Source: Chryseobacterium scophthalmum
Lineage (GTDB): Bacteria; Bacteroidota; Bacteroidia; Flavobacteriales; Weeksellaceae
DNA: 64,000 nucleotides
Assembly: GCF_900143185.1 (NCBI RefSeq)
Contig: NZ_FSRQ01000002.1
Location: forward strand, 372,001-436,000
Direction: 5' to 3'
Shown here: positions 35,044 through 42,290 of the stretch, in pieces
Layout: the number at the start of each line of letters is the position of its first letter
Position numbering within the stretch: position 1 is the stretch's first letter
Notes under the pieces: generated by a model
Told to the model about the DNA's origin: nothing
Databases searched by the model: none
Seen by the model: only the letters and a program-made list of their open reading frames with translations
Position numbers and translations under genes: made by a program

Positions 35044-36291
35044 TTAAGCTTTCACAATATTTATAATCACCTTAGTAGCTTTCATCATACTTTCCAAAGC
35101 AACATACTCATAAGGTCCGTGGAAGTTGATCCCGCCGGCAAAAATATTCGGACAAGGCAATCCCATATAAGATAATTGCGCTCCGTCTGTTCCACCTCTA
35201 ATTGCTTTAATTTTAGGCTCAATTCCAGCTTCTTTCATTGCTTTTGCAGCAAGATCTACGATGTGCATTTTACCTTCAAATTGCTGCTTCATGTTGCGGT
35301 ATTGTTCTTTAATCTCCACTTCAGCCGTTTTTTCGCCATGTTTTTGATTAAATTCTGCCACTTTTTCTTCCATGAATTTTTTTCTAGCCTCAAATTTCTC
35401 TTCGTCATGATCACGAATGATATATTGAAGCTTACATTCTGAAACATCAGAAGTTACATCCATTAAATGATAAAATCCGTCAAAACCTTTTGTCGTTGAA
35501 GGTGTTTCATTTGCTGGAAGAGATTGGATAAATTCTGCTGCCAAAAGACTTGCGTTCACCATTTTTCCAAAAGCATAACCAGGGTGCACACTCAATCCGT
35601 GGATTTTTACAACCGCTCCGGCTGCATTGAAATTTTCATATTCCAATTCTCCAACTTCTCCGCCATCCATTGTATAAGCGAATTCAGCTCCGAATTTTGC
35701 TACATCAAATTTATGTGCTCCTCTTCCGATTTCTTCATCCGGTGTAAATCCTACAGCAATTCTTCCGTGTTTGATTTCTGGATTGGCAATAAGATATTCT
35801 ACAGCAGTTACAATTTCAGCGCAACCTGCTTTGTCATCTGCTCCAAGAAGGGTATTTCCGTCAGTTGTAATTACAGTCTGACCGATATATTTTTTTAAAC
35901 TTTCAAATTTTGAAGGAGATAAAGTGAAATTTGTTTCTTTATTCAGAATCAAATCTTCTCCCTGATAATTTTCCCAAACCTGAGGTTTTACATTTTCACC
36001 ACTGAAATCCGGTGAAGTATCATAATGAGAAATAAATCCTATCGTCGGCTGATTGTCGTTTTCCAAATTAGATGGAACATATCCCATAATGTAACCATGC
36101 TCGTCAATAGAAACATCTTCCAGACCAATTGTTTTCAGTTCTTCAGTGATATAATTGGCGATGTCCCATTGCCTTTCTGTTGAAGGAGTGGTTTCGCTTT
36201 CAGCGTCACTTGTTGAATATATTTTTACATAGCTGAGAAAACGGTTCAGCAGTTTTTCTCTCCACATCGAGTTGAATTCTATTGTACTCAT
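35044..36291 (-). CDS. pepT: Peptidase T (tripeptide aminopeptidase)
   Basis: 415-aa M20 family zinc dipeptidase-like enzyme that removes N-terminal residues from tripeptides. Metal ligands are visible in FISHYDTSPD (His near residue 88), LLGADDKAG (Asp near 148), FTPDEEIGRG (Glu catalytic pair near 183), and a final His in GGINFHGPYEY. A possible -7 box TAACTTTG (minus strand, 36312-36319) is 20 bases upstream. Confidence 0.94.
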   Translation of the reverse strand: MSTIEFNSMWREKLLNRFLSYVKIYSTSDAESETTPSTERQWDIANYITEELKTIGLEDVSIDEHGYIMGYVPSNLENDNQPTIGFISHYDTSPDFSGENVKPQVWENYQGEDLILNKETNFTLSPSKFESLKKYIGQTVITTDGNTLLGADDKAGCAEIVTAVEYLIANPEIKHGRIAVGFTPDEEIGRGAHKFDVAKFGAEFAYTMDGGEVGELEYENFNAAGAVVKIHGLSVHPGYAFGKMVNASLLAAEFIQSLPANETPSTTKGFDGFYHLMDVTSDVSECKLQYIIRDHDEEKFEARKKFMEEKVAEFNQKHGEKTAEVEIKEQYRNMKQQFEGKMHIVDLAAKAMKEAGIEPKIKAIRGGTDGAQLSYMGLPCPNIFAGGINFHGPYEYVALESMMKATKVIINIVKA

Positions 36292-36412
36292 TTTGATATT
36301 ATAAATTTTAACAAAGTTAGCAAATTTGAGGCTCAGAACAGGTTATTTGTTGATGAATGTATTGTATTGAAATTTTAAATCGGAAATAAATTATTGATAA
36401 TCAATTTAATAT

Positions 36413-36420
36413 TAGCTTTG
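36413..36420 (+). promoter_or_regulatory. -7 box TAGCTTTG before the HMG-CoA lyase gene
   Basis: TAGCTTTG matches TAnnTTTG; a TTG lies 16 bases upstream, shorter than the usual 19. The ATG is 58 bases downstream. Confidence 0.4.
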
Positions 36421-36477
36421 TTGGAAGCGAGAACTAAATAGTTTAGTTTTATTATATTTGAGAAAATCAAAAGTAAA

Positions 36478-37326
36478 ATGTTTCTTACAGAATGCCCTAG
36501 AGATGCGATGCAGGGTTGGGATGAGTTTATCCCGACTGATAAAAAAATAGATTACATCAATTCACTGATGGAAGTAGGTTTTGATGTGCTTGATTGCCTG
36601 AGTTTTGTCTCTCCGAAAGCAATTCCGCAAATGGCAGATTCTGCTGAGGTTGCCGAGAATATCGATAAATCTTTGTCTAATACCAAAGTTTCTGCAATTA
36701 TTGCCAATTATAGAGGTGCTGAAAAAGCGTTGAAGCATCAATCTGTAGATATTTTGGGTTTTCCATTTTCCATTTCTGAAACTTTTCAGCACAGAAATAC
36801 CAATAAAAATCAGGAGGAAGCTTTTGATGATATTGTAAAAATGGTTGAGCTCACCAAAACTGAAGGAAAAGAACTGAATATTTACTTTTCAATGGCATTC
36901 GGAAATCCGTATGGTGAAATGTGGAAATGGGAAGATGTAGACTTTTGGGCGAATAGATTTTCAGAAATAGGAATTAAAAATATCCTTCTTTCAGATACAA
37001 CCGGAGTAGCAACACCGAAAACGATTGCTTTATTGTTTGAAAAAATTCCATCGAAATATCCTGAAATAGATTTTGGAGCACATTTTCATAACCGTTATGA
37101 AGAATCTTATTCTAAACTGAAAGCAGCTTATGATAAAGGTTGCAGGAGATATGATTCTGCTATCAAAGGAATTGGCGGTTGTCCGATGGCAAAAGATGAT
37201 TTGGTAGGAAATATGCCGACAGAGCAAGTAATCAATTTTATGAGCGTAGAAAAAGCGCAACACAATTTAAACTTATTGAATTTCGAAAGTTCTTATAACA
37301 GGGCGAAAGATATTTTTCATTTCTAG
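36478..37326 (+). CDS. Hydroxymethylglutaryl-CoA lyase
   Basis: 282-aa TIM-barrel enzyme that splits HMG-CoA to acetoacetate and acetyl-CoA in leucine degradation. TECPRDAMQGW at the start holds the catalytic Arg/Asp, LLSDTTGVATP and FGAHFHNRYEE hold metal ligands, and GIGGCPMAKDDLVGNMPTE is the lyase signature with the catalytic Cys. It is not next to other leucine catabolism genes here. Confidence 0.9.
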   Translation: MFLTECPRDAMQGWDEFIPTDKKIDYINSLMEVGFDVLDCLSFVSPKAIPQMADSAEVAENIDKSLSNTKVSAIIANYRGAEKALKHQSVDILGFPFSISETFQHRNTNKNQEEAFDDIVKMVELTKTEGKELNIYFSMAFGNPYGEMWKWEDVDFWANRFSEIGIKNILLSDTTGVATPKTIALLFEKIPSKYPEIDFGAHFHNRYEESYSKLKAAYDKGCRRYDSAIKGIGGCPMAKDDLVGNMPTEQVINFMSVEKAQHNLNLLNFESSYNRAKDIFHF

Positions 37327-37358
37327 AGACATCGTCTCCTCATTTTTAATAAAAATAT

Positions 37359-37757
37359 ATGACATCAAAAATAACATACATAGGAGGTTTAAGATGTTCA
37401 GCAGAACATTTACAATCTGGAACCATCATCGAAAGTGATGCGCCAACCGATAACCACGGAAAAGGTGAAAAGTTTTCGCCTACAGATCTTTGTGCGACTT
37501 CTTTAGCGGAATGTGCATTGACAACCATTGCCATTTTAGGGAAAGACAAAATAAATATTGACGGAGCTTACTGTACGCTTCAGAAAATTATGAAAACCGA
37601 GCCAAGAAGAATTGGTGAGATTGTTTGTAATTTTGTTTTTTCAAATCAATATTCTGATGAAGAGAAAGCTTTTATTGAGGAAACCGCTCATAATTGCCCG
37701 GTTGCAAAAAGCCTTCATCCAGAACTTGTACAGACAATGATTTTCATTTATCAATAA
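37359..37757 (+). CDS. OsmC family protein
   Basis: 132-aa OsmC/Ohr-fold protein. Two cysteines typical of the family are seen, in TDLCATSLAECAL (near residue 48) and HNCPVAKSL (near residue 116), the latter being the family CP motif. It may reduce organic hydroperoxides, though many OsmC proteins lack that activity. Terminator just beyond. Confidence 0.87.
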   Translation: MTSKITYIGGLRCSAEHLQSGTIIESDAPTDNHGKGEKFSPTDLCATSLAECALTTIAILGKDKINIDGAYCTLQKIMKTEPRRIGEIVCNFVFSNQYSDEEKAFIEETAHNCPVAKSLHPELVQTMIFIYQ

Positions 37758-37760
37758 ACA

Positions 37761-37788
37761 AAACCTCAGAATTTCTGCGGTTTTTTAT
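37761..37788 (+). terminator. Terminator after the OsmC gene
   Basis: AAACCTCAGAA and TTCTGCGGTTT pair with one mismatch and are followed by six T. Confidence 0.65.
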
Positions 37789-37870
37789 TTTTAGCTTATG
37801 CGGCTTTTGCAAATTTGAAATCCTAAATTAGCTTGAGTTTGGAATAAGAAATTAATTAAAATCTTTTATC

Positions 37871-38028
37871 ACGCAAAGATTTTAATTATTAAGCTATTAT
37901 TTTAAGGAGCAAAGAATGGCGACAAAGTCGCTGATGAAGCTTGAATAAAACGAGAGCTTCATAAAATCAATGTATTGATTCATCTTTGCTCCTTAAAAAT
38001 AAGATTTGCAAAAATTAATCTTTGCGTT
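37871..38028. repeat. Multi-branched palindromic element
   Basis: The 370-base gap 37758-38127 holds this 158-base structure. Outer stem ACGCAAAGATT (37871-37881) with AATCTTTGCGT (38017-38027); second stem AAGGAGCAAAGA (37904-37915) with TCTTTGCTCCTT (37983-37994), both perfect. Inside are three hairpins: GCGAC/GTCGC (37919-37931), TGAAGCT/AGCTTCA (37935-37961) and AATCAAT/ATTGATT (37965-37980). It may be a mobile palindromic repeat or a structured RNA; no ORF fits. Confidence 0.7.
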
Positions 38029-38127
38029 AAATGCATAACAACTTCACAATAAGTGGTTTATTTTTACAGCTTAAATTGGATTCACGTAAATTAATCTGCG
38101 AGAAAATTTAAATTAAAATAAACATCC

Positions 38128-38964
38128 ATGCTTCCTATAATTTCACCAAAACAATTAAAAGGACTTTCTGCTGAAAAACTTATTATTCTTGATGTACGAA
38201 CCGGAAAAGACAGTTATCAAAACTATCTGAATCAACATCTCAAGAAAGCAAAATTCATAGATTTAGATAAAGATTTAGCAGAAATTGTTGAAGATGCAGC
38301 TTTTGGAGGAAGACATCCGCTTCCAAATATTCAAAATTTTGCCGAAACCGTTTCCCGTTTGGGAATTTCAGAAGATTCTCATGTTGTCATTTATGATGAT
38401 AAAAACGGAGCAAATGCTGCAGCCAGAGCTTGGTGGATGTTGAAATCTTTTGGGCTGAAAAACGTACAGGTTTTAGATGGTGGAATTCAGGCAGCTCAAA
38501 AAGAAAATTTGGATTTTTCATCGGGAAAAGAAGCTTTTGAAAAATCTGAAATCATTACAAAAAAACATTGGCTTCTGCCTGTTTCAAGTCTGGAAGATGT
38601 TGAAAATGAGTTAACAAACGAGTCTTTAGCTGTAATTGATGTAAGAGATGCTTATCGTTATAAAGGTGAGTCTGAACCGATCGATTTAGTTGCAGGTCAT
38701 ATTCCGGGAGCGATTAATATTCCTTTTTCTGAAAATTTAGAGGAAAACGGAAACTTTTTGAAGCCTGAAGTTTTAAAAGAAAAGTATTTAAAATTATTAG
38801 AAAATAAACCTGAAAAATTAATCATTCATTGTGGTTCAGGAGTTACTGCTTGTCACACAATTTTGGCGCTTGCTTATGCCGGATTTGAAATTCCAAATTT
38901 ATACGTTGGTTCCTGGAGTGAATGGAGTAGAAGAGAGGGGAAAGAGATTGCAAAAGAAATCTAA
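38128..38964 (+). CDS. Sulfurtransferase with two rhodanese domains
   Basis: 278-aa tandem rhodanese protein. The first domain (about 1-130) lacks the catalytic Cys; the second has IHCGSGVTACHTI near residue 232, where CGSGVTA is the 3-mercaptopyruvate sulfurtransferase-type active loop. It transfers sulfane sulfur to thiols or cyanide in the cytosol. An apparent stand-alone gene. Confidence 0.9.
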   Translation: MLPIISPKQLKGLSAEKLIILDVRTGKDSYQNYLNQHLKKAKFIDLDKDLAEIVEDAAFGGRHPLPNIQNFAETVSRLGISEDSHVVIYDDKNGANAAARAWWMLKSFGLKNVQVLDGGIQAAQKENLDFSSGKEAFEKSEIITKKHWLLPVSSLEDVENELTNESLAVIDVRDAYRYKGESEPIDLVAGHIPGAINIPFSENLEENGNFLKPEVLKEKYLKLLENKPEKLIIHCGSGVTACHTILALAYAGFEIPNLYVGSWSEWSRREGKEIAKEI

Positions 38965-38990
38965 GCTATTATAAATTAAAAACGTTGTTG

Positions 38991-39012
38991 AGATTCCTAC
39001 AGAATGACAAAC
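38991..39012 (-). repeat. Half copy of the GTCATTCC repeat
   Basis: AGATTCCTACAGAATGACAAAC matches the right arm of the elements at 15403-15471 and 32084-32151 with one change. The partner arm is missing. Confidence 0.65.
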
Positions 39013-39049
39013 ATATATTAAAAAGATAGAGATAAAGTTTGTTGAAAAT

Positions 39050-39078
39050 AAAAAGCTGCCAAAAATATTGACAGCTCT
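39050..39078 (-). terminator. Terminator downstream of the DUF59 gene
   Basis: On the minus strand AGCTGTCAA and TTGGCAGCT pair with one mismatch and are followed by TTTTTATTTT. It is about 85 bases past the DUF59 gene stop. Confidence 0.6.
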
Positions 39079-39163
39079 TATGTTATTTTAATGGAGAGTG
39101 GTAATTTGGTTGCTGAGCTTTAAAAAACTTCCAGCATCAAACTTCCATCTTCCAAGCTTTAAA

Positions 39164-39490
39164 TTACAGCATTCCCAACTCGAATTTAGCCTCTTCGCTC
39201 ATCATATCTTTGTTCCAGCTTGGCTCAAAAGTAAGTTCCAATTCAACTTCGTTTACGTTTTCCACTGTTTTTACTTTATCTTTTACTTCCTGTGGTAAAG
39301 TTTCTGCAACCGGACAATTAGGAGTCGTTAAAGTCATAATAATTTTTACATCAGCTTCATCAGAGATCTGTACATCGTAAATCAACCCCAATTCATAAAT
39401 ATCCACCGGAATTTCCGGGTCATAAACGGTTTTTAATATTCTTATAATTTCTTCTCCTATATCGGCAATCTGATCGTCTGTAAATTTCAT
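39164..39490 (-). CDS. DUF59/MIP18-like iron-sulfur assembly protein
   Basis: 108 aa with the MIP18 family pattern TVYDPEIPVDIYELGLIYDV and MTLTTPNCPVAETLP, the latter holding the conserved Cys near residue 59. Members such as SufT help insert iron-sulfur clusters. The rest of the suf operon is not in this window. It is 36 bases from the upstream exonuclease gene on the same strand. Confidence 0.87.
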   Translation of the reverse strand: MKFTDDQIADIGEEIIRILKTVYDPEIPVDIYELGLIYDVQISDEADVKIIMTLTTPNCPVAETLPQEVKDKVKTVENVNEVELELTFEPSWNKDMMSEEAKFELGML

Positions 39491-39526
39491 TTTATCGTTT
39501 TAACTACCGTTTAAGCGGCATTTTAT

Positions 39527-40228
39527 TTAATCTAAATTGATATTTCTTTTTAATAAATCTTCCTGACGCATCCGTCTGAAAATATTGGCCAAAGTTAAGA
39601 CATCTTTTTCACAATAGTCAACTATTCGTTGCAAGTCTTTTTCTATGTAGTAGATTGATGAAACCATTGATCCGTCGATGTCGTCTTTCGGCGTAGGAAT
39701 TCCGAAAACATGAGCTAATAATTCTAATGAAACATAGCTTTTATAATCTCCGAATTTCCACAGTTCCATGGTGTCGATATGCGGAATTTCCCAAGGTTTC
39801 TTTCCAAACATTTGGAATGGAGTAGGGGGCATCATTCCATTGATGAGAAATCGTCTTGCAATCCACGGGAAATCAAATTCTTTTCCGTTATGAGCGCAGA
39901 GAATCACATCACGCAATCTTGGGCTGTTAAAAAGTTCGCCAAATTCATTCAACATTTTCTTTTCATCATCATCCGCAAAGCTTTTGATTCTTAAGGTGTC
40001 ATTTTTCTCAAGCATTCCAATTGTAATGCAGATAATTTTTCCAAACTCTGCCATAATTCCGGCTTTGTCGTAAAAATCTTCTGCAGAAATCTCATCTTTT
40101 CTTTGAAACCTTGTTTTTTTATCCCAAAGTTTTTGTTCGGTTTCAGACAACTCCTCCCAAGAACCAGAGTTGGGAACGGTTTCAATATCAAGAAATAAGA
40201 CTTTTTCTAATGGAATGTTTTGTATCAT
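39527..40228 (-). CDS. 3'-5' exonuclease, DEDD type
   Basis: 233 aa, ribonuclease H-like fold. The three exonuclease motifs are FLDIETVP (ExoI, near residue 13), ILCAHNGKEFDFPWIARR (ExoII, near 110) and YCEKDVLTLANIF (ExoIII, near 205). This matches the predicted 3'-5' exonucleases related to the polysaccharide-linked PolB-exo family, common in Bacteroidota. Substrate unknown. Confidence 0.88.
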   Translation of the reverse strand: MIQNIPLEKVLFLDIETVPNSGSWEELSETEQKLWDKKTRFQRKDEISAEDFYDKAGIMAEFGKIICITIGMLEKNDTLRIKSFADDDEKKMLNEFGELFNSPRLRDVILCAHNGKEFDFPWIARRFLINGMMPPTPFQMFGKKPWEIPHIDTMELWKFGDYKSYVSLELLAHVFGIPTPKDDIDGSMVSSIYYIEKDLQRIVDYCEKDVLTLANIFRRMRQEDLLKRNINLD

Positions 40229-40327
40229 ATCTGTGTTTGATTAATTATTTTAAAAACTAAATTTTATTATCACATTCAAACCTAATGGGTTTCAAAAAAC
40301 CTTTAGTTTTACATTTTTTCAAGAAAT

Positions 40328-40675
40328 TTATCCGACCTGCAATCCGTTTTTTGCCGGAAGAGACGGTGAAAGAAGGGTTACATCTTTTGCATCTTCACCA
40401 TAAACTCCTAAAACCAGACATTCGCTGAAAAAATTGGCAATCTGTTTTTTTGGAAAATTAACGACAGCTAAAATTTGTTTTCCAACCAAATCTTCTTTGC
40501 TGTAAAGGGTAGTGATTTGTGCTGCAGATTTTCTGGTACCTAAATCTCCAAAATCAATCTCAAGTTGATAAGAAGGGTTTCTTGCTTTTTCAAAATCATT
40601 CACGGAAATAATGGTACCGCATCGAATGTCTAATTTATCAAAATCTGCCCAAGATATTTCAGGTTTTATTACCAT
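40328..40675 (-). CDS. tRNA-binding protein CsaA
   Basis: 115-aa stand-alone OB-fold tRNA-binding domain, as in CsaA and the C terminus of methionyl-tRNA synthetase. The pattern FDKLDIRCGTIISVNDFEKARNPSYQLEIDFG and the ending LPAKNGLQVG are typical; CsaA has been described as a chaperone-like protein in Bacillus. A -7 box TATATTTG (minus strand, 40725-40732) lies 50 bases upstream. Confidence 0.88.
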   Translation of the reverse strand: MVIKPEISWADFDKLDIRCGTIISVNDFEKARNPSYQLEIDFGDLGTRKSAAQITTLYSKEDLVGKQILAVVNFPKKQIANFFSECLVLGVYGEDAKDVTLLSPSLPAKNGLQVG

Positions 40676-40826
40676 AATAGAGTGCTTTTTTCTTTTTCTT
40701 AAATCCTTAAAAGAAGGTCATTCACAAATATAAATAAATTTTGCTTGAAGAAATAGGGTGATCATGGTGATTAAAAAATGTTAAAAATTTTATTTTAAAA
40801 TAAAAAAATATTAATTTAGCAAGAAG

Positions 40827-41189
40827 ATGCATCGAAGTGTTTACATATTGTTTTTCGTTTGTTTGGGATTTTTATTAATGCCCACTCAAACTTATGCATG
40901 TAATATGACTAATGCTTCAACGCAGAAAGCAAAAACACACGCTTCTGCATCAAAAAAAGAGGATTGCAAAGATGCATGTTCGCATGAGCAAAGCAAAAAA
41001 GATCATTGCGGAAATGATTGCAATAATGCTTTGTGTAAATGCCCCACCAATAGCAATATTTCTTTTTTTTATTCTAATAATTTCTCTTTTGGTAAAGCAA
41101 AGGTTGATATAACATCATCTTTCTCAAATTATGAAACTAATATTTCCAAAGGATTCTATTCCATTTGGCTGATTCCTAAAATAGGATAA
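40827..41189 (+). CDS. Cys/His-rich secreted protein of the copper cluster
   Basis: 120 aa with an N-terminal signal segment (ends TYAC) and a Cys/His/Asp/Lys-rich middle (about residues 25-75: DCKDACSHE, DHCGNDCNNALCKC) suited to binding copper or another soft metal. The C-terminal part is ordinary. It is the first gene before the HMA-DUF3347 and multicopper oxidase genes, 232 bases upstream, which supports a copper role by context only. Confidence 0.7.
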   Translation: MHRSVYILFFVCLGFLLMPTQTYACNMTNASTQKAKTHASASKKEDCKDACSHEQSKKDHCGNDCNNALCKCPTNSNISFFYSNNFSFGKAKVDITSSFSNYETNISKGFYSIWLIPKIG

Positions 41190-41303
41190 TCTCTTTATTG
41201 TATAGCCATAGCTATGCACTTTTGAAAACGTCTCTGTTTTCAACTTTATCAATTATTTCAACTTAATTCTTTCTACACAATAGATAAGTAATACGTATTT
41301 GTA

Positions 41304-41377
41304 ATGTGGTGTTTTGTTTTTAAGCAAACTTAGTTGTTTCAAAAACAAAATATGAGGTCACTTTGGCGACACTACAT
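41304..41377. promoter_or_regulatory. Palindromic segment inside the copper cluster
   Basis: TTTTGTTTTT and AAAAACAAAA form a 10-bp stem within wider arms ATGTGGTGT and ACACTACAT. It sits in the gap between the first two copper genes and could stop or attenuate transcription or bind a regulator. Not typical of a terminator since no U run follows the outer stem. Confidence 0.4.
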
Positions 41378-41421
41378 TATTTAATCAAGATTACTTCTCA
41401 TTGTTTTAATAAAAAAATATT

Positions 41422-42282
41422 ATGAAATCAATATCAAAAATAATGGCATTTATGATGCTTTTAGTATCATTAGTATATACTGCCCAGATTAAAAATGCAA
41501 AAACCGAAACAGTAAAAATCTCAGGAAATTGCGATATGTGCAAATCAAAGATCGAGAAATCTGGAAATGTGAAAAATGTAGCCACCGTAAATTGGGATGA
41601 AGCTTCTAAAATGGCAACTCTGACTTATGATGCATCAAAAACAAACCAACAGGAAATTTTAAAAAGAATTGCCAATGCTGGATATGACAGCGAATCTTTT
41701 TATGCTCCGGATGAAGTGTATGCTAAACTTCCGTCTTGTTGTCAATATAAAAGAAATAAGACAACAACAACAGATGGGCACGGACATGACCATTCTGCAA
41801 TGAAAGGTTCTATGTCAAACGAGAAGGATCATTCTTCAATGACTCAGGAAAGTAAACCGGTTGGTTCGCCTTTGCAAAGTGTTCAGAATTCTTATTTTTC
41901 ATTAAAAAATGCTCTTGTAAAATCGGATGCTAAAACTGCCTCTGCAAATGGAAAAGAATTAACAGATGTGATCACTGCTGTAAAAATGAATGAACTGTCG
42001 GCTACAGAGCATGATGTTTGGATGAAAGTAATGAATACTTTAGGAACTGATGCAAAAGCAATTTCTGAAACGCAGGATGTTAAAAAGCAAAGAGAAACTT
42101 TCAAGTCATTATCTAAAAATATGTATGAATTGCTGAAAACTTCAAAGCATTCTACACCTGTTTATTACCAATATTGCCCAATGCAGGATGCTAACTGGTT
42201 AAGTCTCGAAAATACAGTTAAAAACCCATATTACGGAGCACAAATGCTTACATGTGGAAGTACTGTTGAAACTTTAAAATAA
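41422..42282 (+). CDS. HMA-DUF3347 copper-handling protein
   Basis: 286 aa: signal peptide (about 1-22), a heavy-metal-associated domain with KISGNCDMCKSKIEKSG (CDMC is CxxC, near residue 37), a His/Ser/Met-rich linker (DGHGHDHSAMKGSMSN, about 115-135), then a DUF3347 domain with YYQYCPMQDANWLSLE near residue 250, which is seen in CusB-like and other periplasmic metal-handling proteins. Followed after 8 bases by the multicopper oxidase, so it probably delivers or buffers periplasmic copper. Confidence 0.88.
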   Translation: MKSISKIMAFMMLLVSLVYTAQIKNAKTETVKISGNCDMCKSKIEKSGNVKNVATVNWDEASKMATLTYDASKTNQQEILKRIANAGYDSESFYAPDEVYAKLPSCCQYKRNKTTTTDGHGHDHSAMKGSMSNEKDHSSMTQESKPVGSPLQSVQNSYFSLKNALVKSDAKTASANGKELTDVITAVKMNELSATEHDVWMKVMNTLGTDAKAISETQDVKKQRETFKSLSKNMYELLKTSKHSTPVYYQYCPMQDANWLSLENTVKNPYYGAQMLTCGSTVETLK

Positions 42283-42290
42283 AGAATAAT

